Of a stretch of DNA of 64,000 nucleotides, positions 33,430-46,025 are shown in pieces. Below the pieces are notes generated by a model. It was not told where the DNA came from. It did no database searches and worked only from the letters and a program-made list of their open reading frames with translations. A program made the translations under genes and the position numbers. The stretch spans positions 103,035-167,034 of the forward strand of contig JNDT01002127.1 in NCBI GenBank assembly GCA_000697055.1, read 5' to 3'. Source of the stretch: Saksenaea vasiformis B4078 (Eukaryota; Mucoromycota; Mucoromycetes; Mucorales; Saksenaeaceae). How positions within the stretch are numbered: the first letter of the stretch is position 1; the number at the start of each line of letters is the position of its first letter.

Positions 33430-34700
33430 TTGGCGTTACAGAACAATATCCATCATCTCAAAGAGAATTCCGCCTCCTTAAAAGAAATGAAGATCTTTCT
33501 AACAGAGAGAGAGGGATAACCGATCTGAAAAAGGAACCAGTAGGATTCGCCCCGGATGACCTGCAAGAGTGTAGGATTGTGGGAATCGATCCCGGTACGT
33601 TCTTAAGACCCGACCACTGTCATTTGACGATTTGCACCAGGGATCCGATCCTTAGTGACGACGGTTGATACATCAGAGGGTCTTCAAAACCGAATTCACC
33701 GAGAAGCGCATACCTTCTCCCAAACAAACGCTGATTACCAGTAATGCTGCGGTTGCATCTCTCATGGATATTAACTAGCACCGGGATAGAATTCGTTCAA
33801 TGTTTCGATGGGCACAACAGCTAGAGAAGAAGCATAGGGAACGTAGTGGCATTCAATCCGTATACGATAATTTAACCGCGTATCCAGGAAGAGTCCTGAC
33901 CGCTCAAGCATTCAAAGATCATCTGCTGGCATTGCACAGAAACCACTCAGAGTAAGGGGCTTATATAGCTTTGCTACTGTTAACCGGTCCTACAGACTCT
34001 TTAACTTCAGCAGGCGATACAGGCACAGAGAGACGAGAGGCATACTTTCCTCTGCACGCCAGTCGGCAATGAGCACCATAGCCAATCGGCTATCGGGAGC
34101 CTATCCGTCGGTGCCACTGGTATTCTTCAATAGACTTTAATGAATGCATAGTACTTACTATTGCTACTGTAGCCCCAAACATGGGTACACAAATCTACGT
34201 CCGCTCAAAGACGCCGTATTAGGCATAACGTGTGGAGACACTCGGTGATGCCAACAGACCACAGAAGGACAGTTATTGCGTACGGCGACGCGGACCTGAG
34301 TTCCGCGTATAAAGGACACGCGCCTTTGCCAACGAAAGTAATCTCCATATAGATGAATGTAAATATCTGTTGACATGCAAACATGTTAGAGCTTCCGAAA
34401 GTTCGTCGCACAAAAATCACTAGTCGTCTGCGTCGATGAGTATCTTACTAGCAAGACATGTAGCCGGTGTCACCTGAGACCTGTTGATTTCCGGCAGCCT
34501 GCACAAAGGTGCAACCACAAGTAGGCTGTTATAATCATAAACAGAATAACAGCTAATTCATTATCGACAGGAACAAAGTGTTGCGACTCCGCAACGACAA
34601 GCGCAAGTACCGCTACTGCCTTGATGACAATGGAAATATTATACAAAAGAGCAGCCAATGTCCTCCGCAGCGCGATCTACGTGGGTTCTATAAAAAAAAA
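33430..34700 (+). pseudogene. Fanzor-like nuclease relic (Fz-C)
   Basis: Plus-strand pieces in several frames follow Fanzor/TnpB order. They are: a helical lead-in (NNIHHLKENSASLKEM), RuvC-I CRIVGIDPG (Asp codon about 33588), a helical insert (RIRSMFRWAQQLEKKHRE then GRVLTAQAFKDHLLALHRN), the FG-equivalent TVIAYGDADLSSAYKGH (about 34268-34320), and DEYLTSKTCSRCH (about 34435-34475) with the first zinc pair. A clear RuvC-III is not seen; sequence after the first zinc pair is scrambled. Several stops and frameshifts make this an old pseudogene. Its motifs differ enough from Fz-A and Fz-B to suggest a separate lineage. Confidence 0.55.
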
Positions 34701-35089
34701 GATCATCCATTTAATGTTAGAGTTAATGTAGCCGCCAACGACGACCGAAATGTCGTATATCCTATACGGTTGTGTCAGGAATGCGCGAACGACACAGAAA
34801 GGCCTTTAGTAAGCCTTAATTCGAGGCAATACGAGTATACTCACGGGAAATTAGTTCTGGAACCGGGATATCAATGCCGGGATAAATCTTCGACAAGTAC
34901 TCGTGGAGTACATCCAATCAGGTTGCGATATCGATTCTCGTCCACACTATCTTGCACGAAATTAAAGTCATGTATTTGCTTCGTTTTGCGTTAATCCAAT
35001 GTTGAGCCTTTATCTATCGTATTTCTACCATGCTGATCCAAAAATACTGGCTTTTGACTGAGCATTTACATCAAATAAATGCTATGTAA
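34701..35089 (+). other. Uncertain ORF tail after Fz-C
   Basis: An open plus-strand frame (34578-34994) runs past Fz-C and contains PIRLCQECANDTERP. I cannot assign it. It may be part of the Fanzor relic or chance. Confidence 0.25.
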
Positions 35090-35885
35090 GTTCAAGTCGA
35101 ATAAAGTTTGCGCCGGAAGGTGTTACGTCTTGTGCGGTGAGAAGTGGTTTATTTTGCGTTAACCCAAGGAATAGTTCGCGCCTGGATAACCGGAGTCTTG
35201 CATTGTGAGTATTTCAGTGATGGATTCCCAGGATCCCATCGGAAGCAGTAAAAACGTCTCACGAAAACGACAGGTTCCACCTAACATGATCGTATTTAAA
35301 GAGACGCATGAATTTCCTTTTTTTTTTTTTGGCTCTGTCCTTTCCAAAAACATCCCGGTAAGGATGTCAGTTCTTCAAAACATATACCGGATCATTCATT
35401 CTCCATATTCATATTTTAGCCTACAAGACCTCTGCTCGAACCACCTTGGCTGAGTGAGGTCCCTCTTGTCACATTCGGTAAATGAAATGATATCCATTTG
35501 CATGCACAGCTATCGCTCATTCTTACATCCTTCAAGTTTTCGCCAGATGCTGCATCGCCCAAGTCCTCTGTAGTGCTATCAAAACCCGGCTGTATGGCCA
35601 TTTGCAATCTCCACTGGGCCCACCGGTCCAACGTGCGGCGCCGGCCCCCAGCATGAGCTGCAATACCCTTCGGAGGTGAGTGAAAAAGACGTCAAATATC
35701 TTCCATTTACTAACCGTGAATGAATTTTTATGCTGCTCAAATAAATTTTGCGTCCATCTGGGGACCAAGTTTGATGTAAGTAGAGTATTATTTTATCGCT
35801 AATTTATATACTGATAACCGCATATTTCATCCCTTCCTTAGCGCAAAACGGGCTCCTGATGGATACAAAATTTACATAGAGTAGC
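35090..35885 (+). repeat. 0.8-kb dispersed repeat, full copy
   Basis: Collinear with the reverse complement of 55510-56345 along its whole length. Shared blocks include the TTCCTTGG(G/A)TTAACGCAAAATAAA stretch, GAGACGCAT...GGCTCTGT, TTTAGCCT...GACCTCTG, GCATCGC...CAAGTCCTC and GCGTCCAT near the end. The ends read AATAAAGTTTGCGCC and, inverted, TAAATTTTGTATCC, so they look like imperfect terminal inverted repeats. No coding potential; most likely a non-autonomous DNA transposon. Confidence 0.65.
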
Positions 35886-36595
35886 GTAAAAATCCATTCA
35901 ATAAACAGTATGTTAGACTAGCCCTTCTCCACTTCGCTTCGCTCGTTCCGTTGCAGCCGCACGCGGCTGGGGCAGACTCCGTATTGTTTTTATTGATTTT
36001 TCTTTTCGTCTCACTGTCCGACTGTGGCAAGAGATTTCATGAGAAGATGATATGAACCAATAGCTCTTGTAGCGAAACGATGTGTTGAAGGAGAACCAGC
36101 AATTAATTTGCGGATCATATCGTAAACTAAAAAAAATTCGATTCCAAGCAGAAACTGTAAGGTATACCATAGAAGAAATTGTGAACAGGCATATAATAAT
36201 AGAATCCGCTGCAAGACGATATATAGCAATGAATATGTCAGCAACAGATGACCTTGCGTACAGGACAGACTGAAAAAGGATACGTAACAGAAGAAACATC
36301 GAAGGAACATATAAATCCTGTAACTTCGCAGATACCTGGAGCCAAGATACACTGCCGGGATGTGCAGCCAGATGCGAGTGAAGGGCCAAGCGTTTTACCT
36401 TCTGTTGTGTCTAAACAACTCAATGCTACACAACAGTTCCTAATAAGTGTATCACACATCACTCCGCTGACGATTTTCTCCGCCACACATGCCCCGGCCC
36501 GCACCATGACGTGCCTTTCCGGGCTTTGATAAAACTGTTGCACTTGACAACTGCTTCAACCCCCTCCACCCTATCGAAGAACTCAAGGGACTATC
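35886..36595. other. Upstream region of eL38, no gene called
   Basis: Holds overlapping ORFs on both strands (the longest 158 codons, minus) without family resemblance, and a GC-rich patch near 35935-35975. Includes the eL38 promoter. Confidence 0.5.
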
Positions 36596-36996
36596 ATGGT
36601 AAGGACGACTGATAGGATGACAGATCATTGAGCAGATGGATGGATGAAGACAGGTGGCTAACGTGAATTTTTCGTTATAGCCTAAGCAGGTTTTGGACAT
36701 TAAGAATTTCCTCGAGATCACCCGCAGAAAGGACGCCAAGTGTGAGTTGCATGCAACCATCCTATCGCGTGGTACTCATTGCCTATCTTCTTTCATTCTA
36801 GCCGCTCGTGTCAAGAAGAACGGTGACAAGTACAAGTTCAAGGTCAGATGCTCCCGTTACTTGTACACCCTCGTTGTCAATGACAAGCAGAAGGCCAAGA
36901 AGCTTAGACAGTCGCTCCCCCCAGGTAAGCCTTAACCGATTAACATAAGCATTGCTTAACGTCTTGTCTATAGCTCTCAGCGTTCAGGAGATCTAA
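36596..36996 (+). CDS. RPL38: 60S ribosomal protein eL38
   Basis: Four exons (36596-36598, 36681-36741, 36802-36924, 36974-36996) give the standard 69-residue eL38. The first exon is just the ATG, with an 82-nt intron directly after it. The protein reads [20 protein letters not shown], then [20 protein letters not shown] and ends ALSVQEI, matching the family from end to end. It is a small component of the large ribosomal subunit. An intron placed right after the start codon is common in fungal ribosomal protein genes and may aid expression. It converges with the RGD2-like gene, 90 bp apart. Confidence 0.95.
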
Positions 36997-37085
36997 AACC
37001 TGCTTCTGTGACATGCCTGAGTCAATAAAAAACGCTATTAAAGATGGCAGACATTATTTTGGTTTCTTTTCTTGTTTTATTCTTT

Positions 37086-39926
37086 TTAGTCATCGTCGAA
37101 GAAAGGATCGAGCTTTTCCTGGTGGGTATCCTCCGATTCATCTACATCTTTCGCATTTGTATCATCGTCGTTCGATTTCGGTTTGATATGTTCTGTTACG
37201 TCAAACATCACCTCAGCTTCAGGTGTGGATGGGACATCGACAGGATTGGATTTAGGTGAAGATGGTGGTGATCCGTGAGTAATAGCAGATCCACCAAAAT
37301 GCATAGAAGTGGCAGCTGTGAACGTACGTGTATCCGAGGGCTGGGAATTGCTAGTAGTACGTTGAAATACACCCATCATTGAATTGACTCCCCATTTGGT
37401 GGTCTCTTCTACACTGGGGCGAACAAGTGACATAAAGCCGCGCTTTTTTGTTGGCGATGTGTTTCCTGCTGCCGAAGGATAGTCTGCTTTGTTTGCAATT
37501 AATGGTCGGGCCTGACGACGTTTCTCGCTTTCGGCGTGAGATTGGAATGTCGATTCTGAAAATACATCCGTAAAATGTGCGATGAGGTCCTGTGCCAAAC
37601 GCGCAGGTACTTTGCTTGTCAGAGTTGTTAACGTTTCTATGCGGGGCCGGAGAATAGCTGGCCCCAAGGACTGGCTGATAGCGTAGATCTCCTCGTCCGT
37701 CAATACATCCTGGTCATCAATAAAACTTTGTACATATCTATTCTATCTACGTGAGAATTTGATCGTCAATTACTCAGACTTGCCTATGAATATGGCGAAG
37801 AAGAGCATGTAGTGTTGCGAAGTGTGCACCTGGTAATGTCGCGATTAGGTTGCTCAGTGGTAGAATCCGTAAGCTTTCATCCTGGTCCTCTACGGATAAA
37901 ATGAGCTATCTTCTTATAAAAGCATCCACGCATTACTGTTGCTATACAGCGCCTGTGCAGCATCATAGAATTCGTCTGTCATAATAGACTCGGGTAATTC
38001 AAGAAGATATAAACGTAACGTAGCTACAAGCAGGCCCGGCTCATACTGCTTTAACATATCCTCCGTGATACGGCTACTTGGGACATTCACATCCTGTCGT
38101 ATTGCATGAATGCGCCCCAAGGGAAGACGCGTTGACCACAGCCTACGCTTCTCTGCGCATGACGAAGCGTGAGATCCAAATGATGGCTACGCACATGCTA
38201 TTCTTACCACCTTTATCTAAAGTCTGCTGACCTACAAAGAAACTGCTGCTTTAGTTTTATCCCTCTCATTAGCTTTCTCTTTATTACCACTTTCAATAGC
38301 TTTCAGGGCGGTAGACACGAACATGGGAATCTTGTCTTCAGTATGTTTGCCTATCTCTTCCAGCGGCACGCCAAATGTCTGGTCTGTTGGCTGTTTAGTG
38401 TCGTCACTTTAACATAGTTCTTCATACCATGTGCAGTTCCATGATAATAATTTTCGTACAAGATTGCTTTGGGTGCAAACCCAGCAACACAGTACTGCTG
38501 GACAATGTACTGAATATCTTGCTCTGGCTTCAATGATTCCTGATGCACGAATATCTGATCCACGATGACCTTATCGCTGGGGAGAGTCGCGGACAAGCAT
38601 GACGAAAAAGATGCGAATGCTGTTGGACACATCAGAAAAAAAGAAAGCTGATATGACTAACTTTCTTCCTTTTCTTTGTTTTACCTTGCTTTAGAGCAGA
38701 TAGTCGCTGAAGTTCTAGTTGTTCCATCTCAGCAAAATGGGAAAACTGTCGAATAGATGAATATCAGAAATAAATACGATCGTTCTGCGCAGATCCACAG
38801 ACATTACCAACGCTTCTTCTACCACTGTACGCATCTGATCCAAACGCTTCACTGCTGTCCGATAAGCTTCATCAGCTCGTTCTGCATCTCTTCTTGCTTT
38901 TTTGTGTGGCTCATCTCCCGCAACTTTCTCGCCAGTTGCCGTAGTGATGGCTATCTTTTCAAAAAGTCCCCCCAAAGCAGTTGCATTGGAGCCTGTAGCA
39001 CTAATCATTTCATCATCCGGACTATTGATTTTCCATTGATATATCGACACTCCTGAGGCTACGAACTTATTTCCCCGCTGACCAATTAAGCGAAGTACAC
39101 CATAAGGCTGGATCAGCTGCTGTCCCACCATATCAGCCATCGCTGGTGAATCCTTACACTGCGGCAGATTTTGCTGTAACCATGCTGCAATATCTTCGCC
39201 AGTAGAGGTATTCTGATAACGACCCAGAATGGGAACACGATGGTCTTTCACTGGAATTTCATCTCTCATTCTGCGCACAAGTGCGTCCAGCTCACTCTGT
39301 GAAAGCGATTGATTGCCTAGCCGAAGTCCAGCCTCATCCTGTTGCACCCCTTCAGTAACAGTCTGTGAATTGGACTGTTCAGCCTCCTGTGGTAACTGCT
39401 GTTCTTCAGATAATTTTAATGCCTGCTCTTCAGCGGCATCAGCTTCGCGACAGCGGCGGTGGTACGTGACACGTGCACGTTCCGCTTCTTTGACAAGGAC
39501 GTCAAATTGTTTTAAAGTAGTGTCAATAGCTTGCTTGCTGGTAGTTATGTTACGCTTGTAATTGTCGTGGAGTTGTTGTAACGGTTTGAGAACAGAGTCA
39601 GACATAGCGATGGCAGCCTGCCTATGCTGAGCACCAAACTTGGCACTGGCCGTCTTAAGATTGTCATAGCATATCTTCAGACCAGCACCCTCATCGCGCC
39701 CAAATCCAGATGCCTTTGGAGCCACCCTGGCTTGCTCACTCAGTTTGTTTGCATACGTTTCCTCAATCGCAATCCGATCTTTGAAAAAGCTGATCACCTC
39801 CTCGTTCTCTATCTTGCTTTGACTAAGCTTCTGATGCAGGATTTGGAGACCAGTTTGGAAATCAGGTATTGATGTCTGAGACCTTTGAGACCAGAAGGAG
39901 GTCTCGAAATGCAAAGTCAGCACCAT
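37086..39926 (-). CDS. RGD2: F-BAR/DEP/RhoGAP protein, Rgd2-like
   Basis: Multi-exon gene with the FCH/F-BAR - DEP - RhoGAP order typical of yeast Rgd2 and fission yeast Rga8. The N-terminal F-BAR part (FQTGLQILHQKLSQSKIENE) is followed by a DEP domain (STGEDIAAWLQQNLPQ), a second helical F-BAR stretch ending LFSHFAEMEQLELQRLSALK, then the RhoGAP domain spread over small exons between about 38560 and 37640 (KRRLWSTRLPLGRIHAIR, KQYEPGLLVATLRLYLLELP). The tail is Ser/Pro-rich and ends FFDDD. It should bind curved plasma membrane and switch off Rho-type GTPases (Cdc42/Rho5 for Rgd2). A spliced intron around 38732-38803 restores the frame after VVEEAL. Confidence 0.88.
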
Positions 39927-40264
39927 CTGTTCAAGCCAAGGGGAAACGGAAGGAAAGGCAGACGCTGGTGACTTGATTCAGCAAAAATCCCGACGATTGC
40001 CAAACCCGGTAACTGCCATGGGTGACAACATGACAGGAAACGCATAGCGATGATACAATGCAGAATGGATACACCATTCACAAACAAACTTTTCACTGAG
40101 CTGTGATAAAGTGCCTCTGATGCAGTAACCAGAAAGGGTAAGAATAAACAACAGCTATAGCTGCATACAAAGAAAATGAAAATGAAAAAAAGAAGCTCGG
40201 CTTTAAAATAGCCGACGTCCCTGCACTTTTATCCTTTTCTTTTTCACCTTACTTTCTATTATCA
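39927..40264. promoter_or_regulatory. Divergent promoter between RGD2-like and DUF2470 genes
   Basis: 338 bp separate the two divergent start codons. The side facing 40265 ends in a C/T-rich leader (about 40235-40262). No specific operator motif is recognised. Confidence 0.5.
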
Positions 40265-41086
40265 ATGAGTCCTAGCGATCCTATTGCTCCCCATAGTGCG
40301 CCCATCTCAGCGTACATGAGCGCGCATGCAGGTAACTTTGGCTGGAATGTCTACGCGCTAACATGTCATGTCGTTAGCCACTAATCTTGCCTACGTCCGT
40401 TACTTCGCAAACAAGGACAATGCCACATCCGCCACGTTCAAGAGCCTTAATGCGACCGGGTTTACTGTTGCTTATACATTACCAGACGGGACAGAGGACG
40501 AGGCGGTCATATCATTCAAGACGCCATTAACTAAGCGTGAAGAAATCAGGCCAGTCCTCGAGGATATGGCGAAGGAAGCCGAGTCTGCGCTTGGACTGGT
40601 AAAATTCCATTTAAGTGATTCGATTTCATGCTAAGATTTTATTTCTTAAAACAGCCAAGTTCACTTAGCGGTCCTCCTCCAATGGCGGCTATTGCGAAAG
40701 CACTTTATGCACAGACCACCTCTGTGTACACCCCCTCGGAACCCCCAGTTCCTCTCGACCTGTTTTACGCTCCCGAAAAAAGGTGGCAAGCCGTTGTAGG
40801 TATCGTATTTGGTATCACTGCCGCAATCGCATATGTTCCCTCCCAACACATCCCACAAGGCTTAATCCAGTACAGGAACATGGTTGGGGTTGACTTGGCT
40901 CGTAAAATCTTCCACACTGGTGTTACTATTCATGTAGTTGAAACTGCGATCGCCTACCTCACATGTCTTCGTCGAGGATGGTATCGTCCTCTTACCACTC
41001 TCAAATGGACGATTAGTACATTTTTATTTGGTATGCCCTCATTAAAACAGTTGAATAAACATGGCAAAGAGGTGCAAGGTATCTAA
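40265..41086 (+). CDS. DUF2470/DUF4499-type membrane protein
   Basis: Three exons (40265-40331, 40378-40598, 40655-41086) give 239 residues. The N-terminal half (SAYMSAHAATNLAYVRYFAN, then FTVAYTLPDGTEDEAVISF) resembles the DUF2470 haem/flavin-related fold. The C-terminal half has hydrophobic segments (WQAVVGIVFGITAAIAYV; TGVTIHVVETAIAYLTCLRR) like the small DUF4499/TMEM254 family. This pairing is known in fungal proteins of unknown function. I infer a membrane-anchored protein; no biochemical role is supported. The start lies right after a C/T-rich leader. Confidence 0.7.
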
Positions 41087-41836
41087 TAAATGAGCTTATA
41101 ACATTCATGACAAGTTATTTTTATTAAGATGTTGATCAAAATTGCAAACTACTGAGCTTTTGATATAGAGATTTAGCAAAAAACGATGACGCGATAGGAG
41201 AAGCAAGACAGTGAAGCAAATAAGTAATAGCGCTGGCACTACTTCTGTTATTTATTGAAGTATTATCTATGCTGTTTTTCTCCCCTTCCAGACCGAACTA
41301 GAGCGGACATGTCTTAATTAGCGACGTGCTCACAGTCACTATAAAAAGTTATAAAAGTTTCGATCTATGCTTTATGCTACTCTAATAAATTTTGCGCCGA
41401 GAAAGAACCCAATTTGACTCCGCGCAGATCCACTCTCGTTAAATACGTCAAACGGTCACTTGGCAGCACAAATAGACCGTTCTACAGACAAAATGTCAAA
41501 AAGATACGAGAAACTCCAGTGCAACAAATAAATTGCCTTAAATTTGGCGCCGAATCAACTGCCTATCCTAATTTTAACGTGGTGTAACTCGGAAGAGCTA
41601 TTACTATGTCTGATCGAAACTTCTCAATTCCATAAGTCTAACATTCTGAAAGGTGCCACATAATGTAACTTACGACAAATTAGCATATACGGTAGAAATG
41701 TTAGTCGCTATTTAGTGCACGCAGTACCAACGGTGCCTGTGCCCAGAACAAAATGATCAAGTTGACCCATTAGAATCGATTATTACAAAAGATGTTAGTA
41801 ATGTATATTATAAACTTTATGATATTTTTTAACGGT
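41087..41836. repeat. Gene-free; repeat-end sequence near 41385-41545
   Basis: About 750 bp downstream of the DUF2470 gene. An AATAAATTTTGCGCCGA block near 41388 and inverted-like CGCCAAATTTAAGGC sequence near 41535-41552 resemble ends of the 0.8-kb repeat family, suggesting a short deleted copy. Confidence 0.4.
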
Positions 41837-43890
41837 CTAGTAACGTCGTTTAAAGATAACATCAAGATCTCTAGGTCCAATGAGGTACATGCCTCTAATG
41901 GAGGTACCGTTGCGATGAACAGACTTAGGGGCAAGATCCCATTCGTACCGTTTAACTAGAAGCAAATTAATTCCCTGTGGCCAGCCTTGTCATCGTTTAC
42001 TTACGCAACATGGTCAGCAGAACTCGGAGCTCTACATGAGCCATATTCATACCGATACACTGTCTCTTGCCATTGCCAAAGGGTATGTAGGAAGAGCTCG
42101 AGCTTGCTTTGCTGCTCAGGAATCGTTCAGGGCGGAATTCCTCCGGGGCTTCCCATTTCTGGTCATCACGTTGAAGTCCCGCGATATCTATAGTCAACAT
42201 CGTGCCTTTTGGAATGAAATAGCCTCCAAGTTCGCAGTCTTCTGAAGCGCGTCGTGGAATCGCTGCGGAGACAGGGGGGTATAGACGCAAAGCCTATATT
42301 GACTCTGTGAGCGATACAAGAAAACATTTTGCGGCACAAACTCGCCTCTTTGATAATCAGAGTTAGATAAGGCATTTCTTTAGTCTGTTCCACAGTTGGA
42401 TTGATGTCAATTGGTGTGTTTCCAAGGTACTCGAGTGCCTCTTCCCGGGCTTTCTTTTGGACATCCTACAACAAAATTATACCCATCTGCGGATGTTCAC
42501 AATTTGCTACCAGTGTACCTGATGCAACGCCAAAAGACAAATCACAGAACTCATGGTACTTGCTGTTGTCTCATGACCTGTGATTTAAAGTGAGTTTGTG
42601 TCGGTGCAAATAAGGATATCTGTAACGTACCAGCCATGAGATATGCCATCAGGTCATTCTATATTTTTTTTAAAATCTTTGTTACCACTAATTGCGGGAC
42701 ATGATGTATGAGTACCTCGATTTCTCGGTCGGTAAGACCTTCTCCCTCATTTTCCAATTCAGCTTCCAATAACAGGGTACACAGATCTTTTTCATGGGTT
42801 TCCAGAGTTAAGCTTACTCCCTGGCGCACCTTTTCTCTCTTTTCAGCAATGATGCTTTCCATTTTCGTCAAAAAGTGACCAACTGCTTTGTGCTCCTTGA
42901 CACGACTGGGGAACAGCCAAACAAGCTTTGTATCGAAGATGGGAAGCAGCAAGAAGAATGGTTTGAAAGCAATAGCGGTTACATTAGTAAGGAGTTGAAC
43001 CCATTCGACTTTTTGGTTGCCGATAGCATCCGCCCTAAAATCTGAGCACCTGTGAGCTACAATCGAAAAGGGCAACTTCCTTCTTTACCAAAGCCAGCCA
43101 TAGTAATCGCATCAAAGGCAAAGCGTGCCATAGCACTTCGAACCTCAATTTTACCATCGGATTCATCAATCACTTCGAACAATCGTCGTGCCAAAGTTCC
43201 AAACACGTTCACAGGCATGGATCGCTGGAAAGCAGGAGCTGCAGCCTATAACACGACCGATGCTTAGTGCCGCTATCGAACGATTATTTTAACTAACCAT
43301 ACGATGTCTCTTCCACTCGTGATCAACCTCAGTTGCGATGTTTGGATGGCGGATGATCTTTTCAATAAGCATGCCTGGTTTACCGAAGCCATCTTGGACT
43401 TTTTGGAAGGTTTCTTCTCGGCACATATAAGTATATACTTCCGACTCCATGCTTTCCAAACGTACCAGATCTTAACAGGACTGTTTTGGCAACTTCTGGA
43501 TTGGCAACGAAGACACACCATCCCAGATGAGTTGGAGACTAGAAAACGATGACAAACGATTAAATTGGGTCCCAGCACTCAAATCTAGCAATAACACACC
43601 GCGTATAATCCATTGCCCTGCTTTATTAGCGGTCGATATAGAGCTTTCCATCGGTTCAGTGGGTCAAGTCCCGATATCGCTGCCCATAGGAATACGAAAT
43701 AGTTAACCCTTGGGATATGCCGAATAGAACGAGGCGGCAAGAAAAATGATCGAGTAGCAAAGAAAGCCAAAGTAGCTGCCACGGCACAGCTGATAATGCC
43801 TGCGTTCTTGCTCCTCAAAGCAGGATTCTGCCCAATGTGCTTTGTATATAATTCGAGGATCTGACTGGCGGAATGCTGCAAGATCTCCAT
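41837..43890 (-). CDS. Cytochrome P450, tandem copy A
   Basis: First of three tandem P450 genes on the minus strand, about 8 to 10 exons. It has an N-terminal anchor (AVAATLAFFATRSFFLPP), then SPTHLGWCVFVANPEVAK, the I-helix oxygen-binding motif AGHETTAS, K-helix EALR, the PERF meander motif (FRPERF) and the haem loop FGNGKRQCIGMNMA. It ends KRRY like the other two. The intron between E and ALR (42294-42345) uses a GC donor (GAG/GCGAGT). It resembles Mucoralean P450s of the CYP509 type, ER-anchored monooxygenases; substrate is unknown. Reading frames can be joined throughout, so it is probably functional. Copy A is the most divergent of the three, and retains the usual CxG haem motif. Confidence 0.85.
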
Positions 43891-46025
43891 GGCGCCCTGT
43901 TGTTTGAATGAATAGAAAGAGAAGCACAATTTGATGACTCGGTTTTATAAGCATCTATGTTCCAACATTCCATGTTGTACATGGAGAAACTAAATAGTTG
44001 CAAAAAACTTTCCTAAGCTAGGGCCCGTAACCGACAGTAGAAGGGCAGCAGCGGATGTAACATTCCCGATCTGCTTTCAGTTTCGTGCGACATTGTCCAT
44101 CTGCTGCAGTCAAATACGACCATCCTCTTTTTCCGGTCGACGTAGGGAAGCACATGCAATAGAAACACTTTTGTAACTCCGGATTCGCCAGCCCTGCTTT
44201 AATGTCACTCAAAAATACAAGGCACTCTGCCTACCGTGTAGCACTTCTCCTTGTTATTGACGGACATCTTTTTAACGTTGTTATATAAGTATGTAACCAA
44301 ACAAGGTAGGACAAAGTAACTCAATTAAAATTCTACCGGTTACTGCTGCATAGGATAAATATAAGCGCTGTAGAGTTGATAGGTTGTTACGCAGCCTTTA
44401 GATCGGGGTCTTCAAATTGGTTGCTAAAAAAGGGTCCACCGATCGTCGTACTTCGCTTACAATGCGGATCCCTTCTATCCAGCAGACATGGTGGGATAAC
44501 TGAAACAATTACCATTTGCAAATTGTGGTTTTGCCTATATCTTCGAGGTTCCATTCCTTGCTCTGTGCTCATAGGTCTGTACAGCAATCATCGAGAATCA
44601 GCGAATAGGAGAACGCAGAAGCAATACAAGCGGTTGTAGGAAATGGATATTAAAGTACTACTCGATCCTTACACGATACCTCCTGCCCCTCTCGGCTTTC
44701 TAGCCAAAACCATGTACATTTCAATACTATCAATGGGCGTTATCACTTAACTGAGCGAATATCATGCATCGGCCATGTTTCTTTAGTGTCCACATGAATC
44801 AACCTGCCTACGCCGCTTTCATACGGACCAGGAAAATTTCACGGCAGTAAAATATTTATTCGACCTCGCGTATACCAGGAAATCCAAACTTGCACGATTA
44901 ATCCAATATAAGAAACCTCGCTTTAGTACTTTCCAGCGGGCCTCAATAGGCATCATATTATTTCCAGAAGGCACGCAATTGGAGATAGAACTACGAGCGC
45001 GTTGGTTCCATTTTTCATGTGTATCCATGATCGGGTACAGGTAATTCATGCATCAGGAAATTGTTGTTGCCTGCGGTGATTATAAACCTTGTCGCTGTAT
45101 CTCACTGAATCCATATACAACGCGTGCGACCACTATTGTGTCGTAGAAGTGGTTGAGGTTACTGTACACCCTTTGCATAAACGTTATTGTTAAATTTCCA
45201 TGAAACGCAACATCATCCTTGCAAAAGTAGTGTTGTCTGCCAATCAGTTTATTAGCTACGTCAAGTTTGAGCAACTGCAATAGTCATCTTCCTACCTCTG
45301 CGTATAAAATGATACCGGCACCGTCTCTTAATACACTTTTTCTCCTTTGGTATGTTCTTTTTGCAACGCCCTTTTCGATTTGCTTTCTTACTCTTTTTAT
45401 ACTCTATATATCGGATAACCTGCGCAATCTAACTGCAAACTTCAAGCACGCAGAGCAGGCCACACCGTTGAACCGCAAGTAAGCCCATAAGAAAAATGGG
45501 CTGGTCCTACACGCCCGTATAGGTGCCCAGGTATGGATTATAGTCAAACGTGGATTCCAATGATTAATTTGATGCCCGTGAAATCTTCGCGGTCCGTAGG
45601 GTGCCTTGGCAACGCTAGTTACTTTGCTTTTCCTAAATCCACGCGGGAAATTGCCCGTATAAACTATTCACTTCTTGTAGTGGTCGTATCTCATTAAAAC
45701 TTCAAGTAATTTTGTCTATAGATATTAAGACACGATCTCAAAACCTATACACGCACTGTGAGAAAGCAGAAGATATAGTCCATTCGATCTGTCTACGCCA
45801 ACTTTTATCCAGGTTTACACGAAGGCGTCCAGTAATTACGGGTTATTTTTTGGGTTCATTTACACTACGCCTTGACGTAGTCCATTCACGAACCATAAGT
45901 TGTTATGCCGCTCAAATAGACTTGGCGTTCATTCGGGAACCAAGCTGATGTAATGACCTTATATTCAATCTCCCCTTAGCAAAACTTGCTTAGAATAGCG
46001 TTCAAATAAACGATAAAACTATAGG
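43891..46025. other. Gene-free spacer between P450 copies A and B
   Basis: About 2.1 kb with short ORFs on both strands and no recognisable family. It holds a partial repeat copy at its end (see 45835-46020) and the promoter of P450 copy A. The spacing is larger than between other genes here, consistent with transposon debris. Confidence 0.5.
45835..46020 (+). repeat. Partial copy of the 0.8-kb repeat family
   Basis: Matches the last 200 bp of 35090-35885: CATTCACGAACC, TTATGCCGCTCAAATA, GGGAACCAAGCTGATGTAA, then the closing region before AATAAACGATAA. The rest of the repeat is missing. Confidence 0.55.

Noticed and set aside
35913..36389. 158-codon minus-strand ORF upstream of eL38
   Set aside because: Hydrophobic low-quality composition, overlapping ORFs on the other strand, no family resemblance or promoter context.
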